Below are positions 1-6,601 of a stretch of DNA of 36,298 nt, one piece after another. This DNA comes from JAQVSH01 sp964349835. Lineage in GTDB: Bacteria > Bacteroidota > Bacteroidia > Bacteroidales > UBA4181. The stretch is from the NCBI GenBank assembly GCA_964349835.1, contig CAYGID010000013.1:1-36298 (forward strand), read 5' to 3'. The notes under the pieces were generated by a model. The model saw only the letters and a list, made by a program, of their open reading frames with translations. It was not told the origin of the DNA and ran no database searches. Positions within the stretch are counted from its first letter, which is position 1; each line of letters begins with the position of its first letter. A program made the translations under genes and the position numbers.

Positions 1-20
1 GCTCGGTGGTCTCTGATAAA

Positions 21-60
21 AATAAAGAAAGGTTTCCTATTTTGGAAACCTTTCTTTATT
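21..60 (+). terminator. Perfect 17-bp inverted repeat: terminator or operator
   Basis: Bases 21-37 are the exact reverse complement of bases 44-60, with a 6-base loop (38-43). A T-rich run follows (59-63), as expected for an intrinsic terminator of an upstream plus-strand gene outside the window. The right arm also overlaps a perfect -7 promoter box (57-64) just ahead of the DNA-binding protein gene starting at 78, so the palindrome could equally be the binding site of that autoregulator. The sequence alone does not separate the two roles, and both may apply. Confidence 0.75.
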
Positions 61-64
61 TTTG
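57..64 (+). promoter_or_regulatory. Putative -7 promoter box for the XRE/ART-like cassette
   Basis: TATTTTTG matches the Bacteroidota consensus TAnnTTTG at all fixed positions and ends 13 bases before the ATG at 78. It would give a very short leader. No convincing -33 element is seen at the usual spacing. The box is embedded in the right arm of the palindrome at 21-60, so a bound repressor there would occlude it. Confidence 0.4.
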
Positions 65-77
65 CAAAAAAAATGTC

Positions 78-506
78 ATGGAAGACAAATTTCAAAATAT
101 AGGGGCCTTAATTCGTGACGAGAGGATTCGCCGCGGAATGACGCAAGTGGAACTCGGCGCCAAGGTTGGTGTAGGCAAAGCCCGTATTTCGAAAATAGAA
201 AACGGCAAAGGGCTAACTATTAATACAGTTACAAAGGTCTTTGAGGCTATGGGTGTATCGGCCACAACCAAATTATCAACTTCGCGGAATATCGACAAAC
301 AGATTATCGGGTACGTTGTTGCCGCCATTCATGTATTTGCCAAGACTTACCACTTATCGGTGCGTGAAGCAAGCAATTATCTAACCCGTTACAAAGGAAT
401 AGATTTCCTTTACGAACACTATGAAGCAGAACATCTCATGTCGATGGATGATTGCGTTGAAGATTTGGCAATGGTATGCTACAAACAGGGAGGCGGAATC
501 GTATGA
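78..506 (+). CDS. XRE-family HTH protein with DUF3791-like C-terminus (putative antitoxin/autoregulator)
   Basis: This 142-residue protein has two parts. Residues about 8-60 form a HipB/XRE-type helix-turn-helix (IRRGMTQVELGAKVGVGKAR followed by ISKIENGK). Residues about 68-142 resemble the small DUF3791 family (pattern LSVREASNYLTRYKGIDFLY, then a His and an acidic VEDLA block). The open frame extends upstream to base 6, but that part only translates the inverted repeat, so the ATG at 78 is preferred. The stop overlaps the next start as ATGA (503-506), implying translational coupling. Composition is AT-richer than the flanking genes. By analogy with XRE-type antitoxins it probably neutralises the next gene's product and represses the operon; this is inference. 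The domain assignment is from memory of family patterns. Confidence 0.85.
   Translation: MEDKFQNIGALIRDERIRRGMTQVELGAKVGVGKARISKIENGKGLTINTVTKVFEAMGVSATTKLSTSRNIDKQIIGYVVAAIHVFAKTYHLSVREASNYLTRYKGIDFLYEHYEAEHLMSMDDCVEDLAMVCYKQGGGIV
488..493 (+). promoter_or_regulatory. Shine-Dalgarno sequence deciding the start at 503
   Basis: GGGAGG lies 9 bases before the ATG at 503. Such strong sites are rare in this window. It supports starting the DUF3990-like protein at 503 rather than at the upstream in-frame start at 476, and gives an ATGA overlap with the preceding stop. Confidence 0.6.
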
Positions 507-979
507 AACTCTATCATGGTTCGAACACAGAGATTCTTTTCGTTGATCTTGGCAAATGCAAACCGCATAAGGATTTTGGTCGGGGGTTTTACCTGACAGA
601 GATAGAAAAACAGGCAGGGTTGATGGCAAGGCGTACTGCCACTATCTATGGAGGAGTTCCAATAGTCACGGCATTTGAATTTGATGAAGAGGCTGCAACA
701 CGCGATGCTACATTATCCATAAAACATTTCGCCGAACCGAATGAGGAGTGGGCCCTATTTGTGATGGCAAATAGAAGTCGCACACAAACGTCGTCGATGC
801 ATGCCTACGACATTGTAATAGGTCCGGTAGCCGACGATACGATTGCAACATTATTTCGTAATTTCGATGATGGAATGATCGACTTAAAGACTCTTACAAG
901 CGGACTAAAGTACAAGAGATTGTCCTCACAATATTTATTTCATTCGAAAGAAGCAGTGGCATATCTGAGAAAATTATGA
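503..979 (+). CDS. DUF3990-like protein with ADP-ribosyltransferase-like motifs (putative toxin)
   Basis: This 158-residue cytoplasmic protein has no signal peptide or membrane segment. It opens with LYHGSN (His5) and has DFGRGFYLTE with Tyr30, resembling the HG-(S/T) and G-x-G-(F/I)-Y signatures of the H-Y-E group of ADP-ribosyltransferases. A central YDIVIGPVADDTI (102-114) and a terminal QYLFHSKEA (143-151) match the DUF3990 pattern. The third catalytic residue cannot be fixed by eye; Glu150 and Gln143 are candidates. It sits between an XRE-type regulator and a small protein, with 4-base ATGA overlaps on both sides, the arrangement expected of a toxin in a toxin-antitoxin operon. NAD-dependent modification activity is inferred from motifs. 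It could instead be a binding or regulatory protein with an ART-like fold. Confidence 0.85.
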   Translation: MKLYHGSNTEILFVDLGKCKPHKDFGRGFYLTEIEKQAGLMARRTATIYGGVPIVTAFEFDEEAATRDATLSIKHFAEPNEEWALFVMANRSRTQTSSMHAYDIVIGPVADDTIATLFRNFDDGMIDLKTLTSGLKYKRLSSQYLFHSKEAVAYLRKL

Positions 980-1197
980 ACAAGAAAACAGAATATCTTA
1001 TCGAGGGGATTACCAAGGATATCATTCTCTATCTGATGCAAGACTCCGAGATGAATCTGTCCGAAGCGATATCCTTGTTTCATAATTCGGGCACATTCGA
1101 AAAGCTTTCCGACCCCTCGACCGGACTCTATATTGAAAGCTCGGCCTACGTCTATGAGATTCTGAAAGTAGAGATAAAAATGGGGAAGATAGAATAG
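976..1197 (+). CDS. Small acidic protein of the DUF3990 cassette (DUF3791-like or related)
   Basis: This 73-residue soluble protein starts within an ATGA overlap with the preceding stop (976-979), so it is almost certainly translated from the same mRNA. The sequence reads as two or three helices with a conserved-looking middle (LSEAISLFHNSGTFEKL) and a TGLYIESSAYVYEILK tail. Short proteins of this kind accompany DUF3990 genes in Bacteroidota and Firmicutes and are often labelled DUF3791; I cannot confirm the exact family. It may be a second antitoxin, a chaperone for the ART-like protein, or a specificity factor. The next gene is convergent and ends 25 bases downstream. Confidence 0.8.
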   Translation: MNKKTEYLIEGITKDIILYLMQDSEMNLSEAISLFHNSGTFEKLSDPSTGLYIESSAYVYEILKVEIKMGKIE

Positions 1198-1222
1198 CCC
1201 GCCGAGGCCACCAAAATGCTCT

Positions 1223-2710
1223 TTAAAACTGGAAGTAGATAAAGGGTTGAATCTGGCTCGATTTAACCAGCATCACCAAAATAATCACTGCCACAACGGC
1301 CAGCCCCTGAACCCAAAGCCGACGGGTAGCAAAGATGCGCTGCGCCTTTTGATCGAGAGTGCGGGGCAAGAAGTGGAGAAGATAACCCAACGCCATAAGA
1401 AACAATACGGCCTTATAACCAGACATAAGTTGCGGCAGGAGCGAAAGGTTCCACTGCCCTGCAATCTGACCCAGCACCTGAAGGCCCGATGCAAACGAGG
1501 AGGCCCTGAAAAAAACCCACCCCAAACAGACCAGGTGAAAAGTGACCAGAATGCCTGCAATCCGGCGCCAACGGCCCATTTCGGCACCTGTTGAACGAAA
1601 CGACGGAAACCACGCCATCATGGCCTTGTGAATAGCCAGCGAGACTCCGTGCAGCGCGCCCCAAAGCACAAATTGCAACGCGGCGCCATGCCACAATCCT
1701 CCCAGTAGCATGGTGAGCATCAGGTTTACATAGGTGCGTAACTTGCCTTTCCGGTTGCCGCCCAGCGAAATATAGAGATAGTCGCGCAACCAACTCGAAA
1801 GCGAGATATGCCATCGCCGCCAGAATTCGGTAATGGTGGCCGATTTGTAGGGTGAGTCGAAGTTGATATTAAAGCGAAACCCCAACAGAAGGGCAATCCC
1901 GATAGCCATATCGGAGTAGCCCGAGAAATCGCAATAGATTTGCAGAGCGTAACCGTAAACACCCAGAAGATTCTCTATCCCGCTGTACAGAAGGGGATTA
2001 TCAAATATCCTGTCGACATAGTTTATACTGATGTAATCAGAAATCACGGCCTTTTTAAACAGACCCGAAATGATGAGGAAAAGCCCCTCTCCTATCATGG
2101 CCCGGCTTACAAAATCGGCTCTAAAGATCTGCGGGAGAAAGTCGCGGGCGCGTACAATGGGACCGGCCACCAGTTGGGGAAAGAACGAGACATAAAAAAC
2201 GTAATCGACGAGCCGCTCAACCGGCCGAATCCGGTTTCGGTAAAGATCGAGCGTGTAACTTAACGACTGGAAGGTAAAGAAGGAGATCCCCACCGGAAGA
2301 ATAATATCGAAGGGGGTAAAGGGTTTCTCGGCCCATTGAGCCAGCAAGCCGGAAAAAAAGTTGGTGTACTTAAAATAGGCCAGAAGACCCATATTCACCA
2401 GGATGCTGGCTGTAATAAGCCATTTCCTGGCCCATTTGCCCTCAGAACGACCCATAGCCCGGCCAATGAGAAAGTCGGAGGTGGCCACCACAAGGAGCAG
2501 CACCACAAACAGACCACAGGTTTTATAGTAGAAAAAGAGCGAAAAGAGGGTCAGATAGAGTATTTTACCCCGGTTTGACCGCCTCACAAAATGGTACACC
2601 AAAAGGAATGCGGTAAAGAGAAAGAGGAACACCCCGCTGTTAAAGATTAGCGGCGACGACTTATGGTAGAGCAATTGCTGCCAAACCTCACTCCAATCGG
2701 GTATCCACAT
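1223..2710 (-). CDS. MBOAT-family O-acyltransferase (AlgI/PatA-like)
   Basis: This is a 495-residue polytopic inner-membrane protein of the membrane-bound O-acyltransferase family, with the usual length for AlgI-type members. Two family histidines are clear: His301 in TEFWRRWHISLSSWLRD and His341 in LGGLWHGAALQFVLWGALHG. The adjacent LRDYLYISLGGNR is also characteristic. Members pass acyl groups, usually acetyl, from the cytoplasm to the periplasm for esterification of polysaccharides such as alginate or peptidoglycan. Its start overlaps the end of the upstream SGNH gene by 23 bases, so it is the last gene of a three-gene operon with two SGNH hydrolase-like proteins. These are probably the periplasmic transfer partners. 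The accepting polymer is unknown. Confidence 0.93.
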   Translation of the reverse strand: MWIPDWSEVWQQLLYHKSSPLIFNSGVFLFLFTAFLLVYHFVRRSNRGKILYLTLFSLFFYYKTCGLFVVLLLVVATSDFLIGRAMGRSEGKWARKWLITASILVNMGLLAYFKYTNFFSGLLAQWAEKPFTPFDIILPVGISFFTFQSLSYTLDLYRNRIRPVERLVDYVFYVSFFPQLVAGPIVRARDFLPQIFRADFVSRAMIGEGLFLIISGLFKKAVISDYISINYVDRIFDNPLLYSGIENLLGVYGYALQIYCDFSGYSDMAIGIALLLGFRFNINFDSPYKSATITEFWRRWHISLSSWLRDYLYISLGGNRKGKLRTYVNLMLTMLLGGLWHGAALQFVLWGALHGVSLAIHKAMMAWFPSFRSTGAEMGRWRRIAGILVTFHLVCLGWVFFRASSFASGLQVLGQIAGQWNLSLLPQLMSGYKAVLFLMALGYLLHFLPRTLDQKAQRIFATRRLWVQGLAVVAVIILVMLVKSSQIQPFIYFQF

Positions 2711-4040
2711 ATCGGTTGTATTCCATAATTAATGCATGATAGAGTAGATTACCCTGAAGGAGATAGCCGTCGTACGTGGAGTGCATACGGTCGGCGCTCA
2801 ACAGTTTATGGGTATACCAGTTCTCCATTGTGTTTGGACCCGCTACCGAAAAGAGATCCCAAACAGCAAGGTTGTGCTCTGCCGCAAAAGCAAGAATCAC
2901 ATCGCGTGCCTTCTCCATATTGGGGTTGGTGCGATATTGCGCCTTGCGGTTCACTACGTACCGTTTGCCGCAGGCCAAAGGGGTGGTGAGAAGAATGGGA
3001 ACCGAAGGGCAGGTTCTGCGAAGAGAGAGGTAAAAGGCGTTGAGATAGTCATAAAACTGCGCAGAGGTGAAGGAGGTGCTCGCCGCCTCATTGGTGCCCA
3101 GCGACACTATCACCAGCTTGGGGTCGAGTGCGGCAGCCTGGTCAAAAAAGAGGGGCGAACGGGTAAAATCAACCATTCTGGCTCCGTTGCTGCCGCTATT
3201 GTGGTATAAGATCCCGGGCCGGCCTGTTTCCAGAACCATACCATACACAAAGAGGGAGTCGCGACCGGGAACCTTTTCGGCGGTAAGCCTGATCTGCGTT
3301 GTGGTGTCGGGCATCGAAAGGCGGAAATAGTGGCGCGAAAGACCCGATGGACGGAAGAGAAAGGTATCTGTGCCCGCTATTCCTTTCCAACTCTTCACAT
3401 TGGCAGAACTAAATACGCCAATCTGACGGAACGGTTCGTTTTGGCGGGTCTGTTTTAACGAAAGATCCAGCGCCACCCGGGTATTGAGCGTATAGATCAC
3501 GTTTCCTCCCACGCCGGCCTGCAGCCGCTCCGTAGAGCGGATCATCCTGGCAGATTTCCACACATTCTGCGAAGTGATGGCGTAATCGGAGGGTTGATTG
3601 GTTTTGGCAAGTTTCAATGGAACAATCAGGCCCCGGCCCGCGTTGCCAAAATGGTTCTGCAGATGGGTACGGAGAGTACTCGAAAGGATGTCGGGCTGAA
3701 GGTGCGAATCGCCGATGTGTAATACGGGCACCACGTCGGAAGCACTCAGTGTGCCCACCGAGCGATGGTGTAAAGCGATAAAAAAGGGTTTAAGCGATTG
3801 GGTGCTGTCGGATATGCCGATGTGCGCAAGCTCCAAAAAGGGGTAACGGCTTAAACTGTCGGGGTTGAGCGCAAGAGGTGCGGGCAACAACTCGGAGGCA
3901 CCAGTGCCCCGGAGGCTCCCATCCTCGGCGTAGGCAGCAGTTCCCCGGAGATATCCCATCCACAGGTTCAACAGAAGAGCCACTGCCGGAATGAGGAGTA
4001 TCGGGGCCATTTGGCGTATGGAAAGCAATCGGTTAGTCAT
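2688..4040 (-). CDS. Membrane-anchored SGNH/GDSL-like protein, partner of MBOAT
   Basis: This 450-residue protein has an N-terminal hydrophobic segment (about residues 10-30, ILLIPAVALLLNLWMGYL) and a large extracytoplasmic SGNH domain. Block I is IGDSHLQPD with the nucleophile Ser, block III is SLGTNEA, and the terminal Asp-x-x-His block is DRMHSTYDG. The order MBOAT plus SGNH recalls AlgI with AlgJ/AlgX and PatA with PatB, where the SGNH protein transfers the acetyl group to the glycan. It overlaps the upstream gene by 8 bases and the MBOAT gene by 23. It may be a transferase rather than an esterase; sequence alone does not decide. Confidence 0.88.
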   Translation of the reverse strand: MTNRLLSIRQMAPILLIPAVALLLNLWMGYLRGTAAYAEDGSLRGTGASELLPAPLALNPDSLSRYPFLELAHIGISDSTQSLKPFFIALHHRSVGTLSASDVVPVLHIGDSHLQPDILSSTLRTHLQNHFGNAGRGLIVPLKLAKTNQPSDYAITSQNVWKSARMIRSTERLQAGVGGNVIYTLNTRVALDLSLKQTRQNEPFRQIGVFSSANVKSWKGIAGTDTFLFRPSGLSRHYFRLSMPDTTTQIRLTAEKVPGRDSLFVYGMVLETGRPGILYHNSGSNGARMVDFTRSPLFFDQAAALDPKLVIVSLGTNEAASTSFTSAQFYDYLNAFYLSLRRTCPSVPILLTTPLACGKRYVVNRKAQYRTNPNMEKARDVILAFAAEHNLAVWDLFSVAGPNTMENWYTHKLLSADRMHSTYDGYLLQGNLLYHALIMEYNRYVDTRLE

Positions 4041-5451
4041 GATAGCGGCTCTTTTCGTTCATGATGGCTGCAAAAAACTTCCGAGCCAATACCCTGCCTC
4101 CCAAGGCGCTCATATGGGTGTAATCTTTGGCCGCCCAGGCCGGATCCCGTTCTACATAGGTCACCATGCTGTTTTGGCCGCCCATGGCATCGTAAAGGCT
4201 CCAATGGGCAATGCCTGCCTCACGGGCAATGGCTCGCTGTAACTCAACCATGGCCATTACCTCGGGCATGGTCTGCATCTCGCCGTCGATTTTGGCACTA
4301 CGGTCGCCCACCCCCATCAGCAAGATATCGGCTCTCGGATAGAGTTGCCTCATTTGTGCAATGCTCTTCATCATTCTCACCTTGTAGAAGTTGTAGTCGA
4401 AGACTCCTGCCGACACTACATTGAGACCATACTCCAGCACGAGCAGATCGACCGGGGCCAGCCGGTTCCATTGCGCAGTGAGCGAGGGCGAAACCGATGC
4501 CAGGGAGGTGCCCGAAGCGCCACGCACGGCATAATTATCGACACAGACTCCCGCCGATTCATCGAACATAACACCAAACGCGGTAAACCCCTCACAATTC
4601 TCAAAACGGAACGATATCTCCGACACGTTGCCTCCAAACGAAAGCGATTGCATGGCTGTAGAGGCGACTGGAGTTACCGACGATTCGGGAGCCCCGTTAA
4701 CCGAGACCCAAATCCGGATACTCTTCTCATTGCGGAAGAAAAACCGGGCCGAATCAACAGCCCCCAGATTTCTGTACCTCCCCGAAGGAAGTTTATAGCT
4801 GAGTAACGCCCCCTCTTCGGGAACCGAATATTGCCCGCAAACACCAATCTTGTACCATTCGGGCTTTTGTTCGGGGTCAACAACCGAGAAGGTGCTCCAG
4901 CCCGAGAAGTCATGAACCACCGTCTGGCGGAATTTGTTTACCGGACTGGTAATATTTACGAAACCTACTCCACCGCCTCCGAGGGTATCCTGTAAAAAAT
5001 CGCGCAATTCGGCGGTAAAGAGATCGCCCTCTACGAACGAATCGCCCAGAAAGGCTATGCGAACTGCCCGCTTTAGGGTATCTCGACCCTTGATGGCGGC
5101 AAAAAATCGACGCAGCGCGGCACTGTCGGCCGAAAAATCCTCAATGGGAACGGTGTTTGTGGATCCTCTTGCTGCAGTACGACGCATTCTGCCTTCCTCT
5201 TTGCGCGTATGGGGCACCGGGGCAGCAATAGCTGAATTGGCAGAAGAAACAGGCATTGAAATGGAAGGCGAATTTCTGTGAGATGCCAAGGGCTGCACAA
5301 TGACCTCTTTTTTGACCACATCCGAAAAAACATTGATCTTGGCTGCACCCGTGAATCGGGGCAGGTGCATTACCAGTAGCGAGATACCGCAAAGCAGCAA
5401 AAAAACCGACCCCACAAGCGGAGCAACATTATGTGCATTATTCTCTTCCAT
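4033..5451 (-). CDS. Second membrane-anchored SGNH/GDSL-like protein, first gene of the MBOAT operon
   Basis: I start this 472-residue protein at the ATG at 5451. An in-frame TTG exists at 5481, but a perfect -7 box lies between the two (5471-5478). After a transmembrane segment (about residues 10-30) comes a low-complexity, basic linker and then an SGNH domain. Its motifs are FLGDSFVEGD for block I, LEYGLN in place of the usual G-x-N-D block, and DYTHMSALGG for the Asp/His pair. It shares the HLQ/FGN-type layout of the neighbouring SGNH gene, so the two may be old paralogues with different acceptors or steps. Both catalytic blocks look intact. The acceptor glycan is not evident. Confidence 0.87.
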   Translation of the reverse strand: MEENNAHNVAPLVGSVFLLLCGISLLVMHLPRFTGAAKINVFSDVVKKEVIVQPLASHRNSPSISMPVSSANSAIAAPVPHTRKEEGRMRRTAARGSTNTVPIEDFSADSAALRRFFAAIKGRDTLKRAVRIAFLGDSFVEGDLFTAELRDFLQDTLGGGGVGFVNITSPVNKFRQTVVHDFSGWSTFSVVDPEQKPEWYKIGVCGQYSVPEEGALLSYKLPSGRYRNLGAVDSARFFFRNEKSIRIWVSVNGAPESSVTPVASTAMQSLSFGGNVSEISFRFENCEGFTAFGVMFDESAGVCVDNYAVRGASGTSLASVSPSLTAQWNRLAPVDLLVLEYGLNVVSAGVFDYNFYKVRMMKSIAQMRQLYPRADILLMGVGDRSAKIDGEMQTMPEVMAMVELQRAIAREAGIAHWSLYDAMGGQNSMVTYVERDPAWAAKDYTHMSALGGRVLARKFFAAIMNEKSRYHD

Positions 5452-5470
5452 GCATCTCAGATAGCGGGCA

Positions 5471-5478
5471 CAAAAGTA
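5471..5478 (-). promoter_or_regulatory. Putative -7 promoter box of the MBOAT/SGNH operon
   Basis: On the minus strand this reads TACTTTTG, matching TAnnTTTG exactly. It ends 19 bases before the ATG at 5451. A well-placed -33 element is not obvious. It supports the internal start chosen for the first SGNH gene. Confidence 0.4.
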
Positions 5479-5583
5479 CAATTTCCTTCATAGAAAATGC
5501 CTTTGTTTAATAAAGTAGAACAAAAGGGGATGGGATTTGTTATGATAGTATAACATATTCAATGCTACTTAATAAAAAATCAA

Positions 5584-5988
5584 ATGAAAAAGAACGTCGC
5601 GTTATTCATGGTGCTAGCTTTAACAGTGCTATTTTTGCCTCAGGCAGAAGCAAAAAAGTATAAATTTCCCATCTCTACAGTGATTCCGGCTACTGTTTCG
5701 ACCCTGGATACATCGAAAGACAAAAACGGAAACCAGTCGATTGTCTTCAAGGCGAAGAACCTTGCTGCCCCCGACAGGCTCCAGCCCGCGCGAAACATCT
5801 ATGTACTATGGGCCGAAACCTCCGAAGCAGGCGTCATCAATCTGGGTGCAGTGAAGGTGGCAAATAGTCTGAAAGCTTCTCTCTCAACGGTAACCCCCTT
5901 TACTCCTGTCAGGATCTTCCTGACTGCCGAAGACAGTCAAAAACCGATGGTTCCCAACGGACAGGTGGTGCTTAATACCGCTCTTTAA
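5584..5988 (+). CDS. Small secreted protein of unknown function
   Basis: This 134-residue protein has a clear signal peptide (MKKNVALFMVLALTVLFLPQ, with cleavage expected after the AEA near residue 23). The mature part is about 110 residues and looks all-beta: an N-terminal strand FPISTVIPATVSTLD, a central IYVLWAETSEAGVINLG, and ASLSTVTPFTPVRIFLTAED near the end. The pattern resembles a family of short periplasmic beta-sandwich proteins seen in Bacteroidota with no assigned role; I do not know a name. No Cys lipobox or catalytic motif is visible. Its 3' end overlaps the convergent nadD gene by 17 bases. Confidence 0.8.
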   Translation: MKKNVALFMVLALTVLFLPQAEAKKYKFPISTVIPATVSTLDTSKDKNGNQSIVFKAKNLAAPDRLQPARNIYVLWAETSEAGVINLGAVKVANSLKASLSTVTPFTPVRIFLTAEDSQKPMVPNGQVVLNTAL

Positions 5989-6550
5989 TCAGCGGCCACA
6001 CCTGTTGAGGAACAAAACAGCGTACATCTAAACCCTTGGCCAAACTCTGCCGGATAAAGGTTGAAGAGAGTTCCATTTGGGGAGCCTCTACAATTCTCGC
6101 ATTCTCAGGGGTAGCTTCTACCCCGACAAGGACGCCGGCAGAGAAGTTGGGGCGGGGGTAGATATACCTACAGTAATTTGCAATGATTTGCCGGTAATCT
6201 TTCCAATGCGAAAAATCGGCCAGACTATCAGAGCCCATCACCAACACAAACTCCCTTTGGGGATAGTGCTGCGATAGGGCTCTGAGTGTTTGAATAGTAT
6301 ACGATGGGCGGGGGAGCGAATATTCCACATCGCAAACCGAGAAAAAGGGCGTTCCCTCTACCGCGATTTTTACCAACTCCAGCCTGAACATCTCGTCCCA
6401 GAGAAGGTTTGTGGGTTTTAGCGGATTTTGTGGCGACACCACAAACCAAACCTCTTCGAGATCGGTACAGACTGCCATATAATTGGCAACCGCAAGGTGA
6501 CCAATGTGGATGGGGCTGAAGGAGCCGAAAAAAAGGCCGGTTTTTGTCAT
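5972..6550 (-). CDS. nadD: Nicotinate-nucleotide adenylyltransferase
   Basis: This 192-residue protein has the family's normal length and both nucleotidyltransferase signatures: GSFSPIHIGH (G-x-F-x-P-x-H-x-G-H) at the N-terminus and LSSTFIRQSL (I-S-S-T-x-x-R type) near the C-terminus. It converts nicotinate mononucleotide and ATP to deamido-NAD, the penultimate step of cytoplasmic NAD synthesis. It is monocistronic here. It is divergent from the S41 peptidase gene across a 51-base spacer holding a perfect palindrome (6559-6578), and convergent with the small secreted protein gene, with overlapping stops. Confidence 0.95.
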   Translation of the reverse strand: MTKTGLFFGSFSPIHIGHLAVANYMAVCTDLEEVWFVVSPQNPLKPTNLLWDEMFRLELVKIAVEGTPFFSVCDVEYSLPRPSYTIQTLRALSQHYPQREFVLVMGSDSLADFSHWKDYRQIIANYCRYIYPRPNFSAGVLVGVEATPENARIVEAPQMELSSTFIRQSLAKGLDVRCFVPQQVWPLIKERY

Positions 6551-6558
6551 CTGTGTTA

Positions 6559-6578
6559 ATTATCTTTACGAAGATAAT
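6559..6578. promoter_or_regulatory. 8-bp perfect palindrome in the nadD/S41 divergent promoter region
   Basis: ATTATCTT and AAGATAAT flank a TACG loop in the 51-base spacer between two divergent starts. Read on the plus strand it contains TATCTTTA, and on the minus strand TATCTTCG. Each matches 7 of the 8 positions of TAnnTTTG. It may be a back-to-back promoter pair or an operator shared by both genes. Confidence 0.4.
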
Positions 6579-6601
6579 GAATTGATCCAATTGAGTGCCC
6601 T

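Noticed and set aside
6..77. Upstream in-frame extension of the XRE gene
   Set aside because: It translates the 17-bp inverted repeat and would place the promoter box inside the gene. The ATG at 78 fits the family N-terminus.
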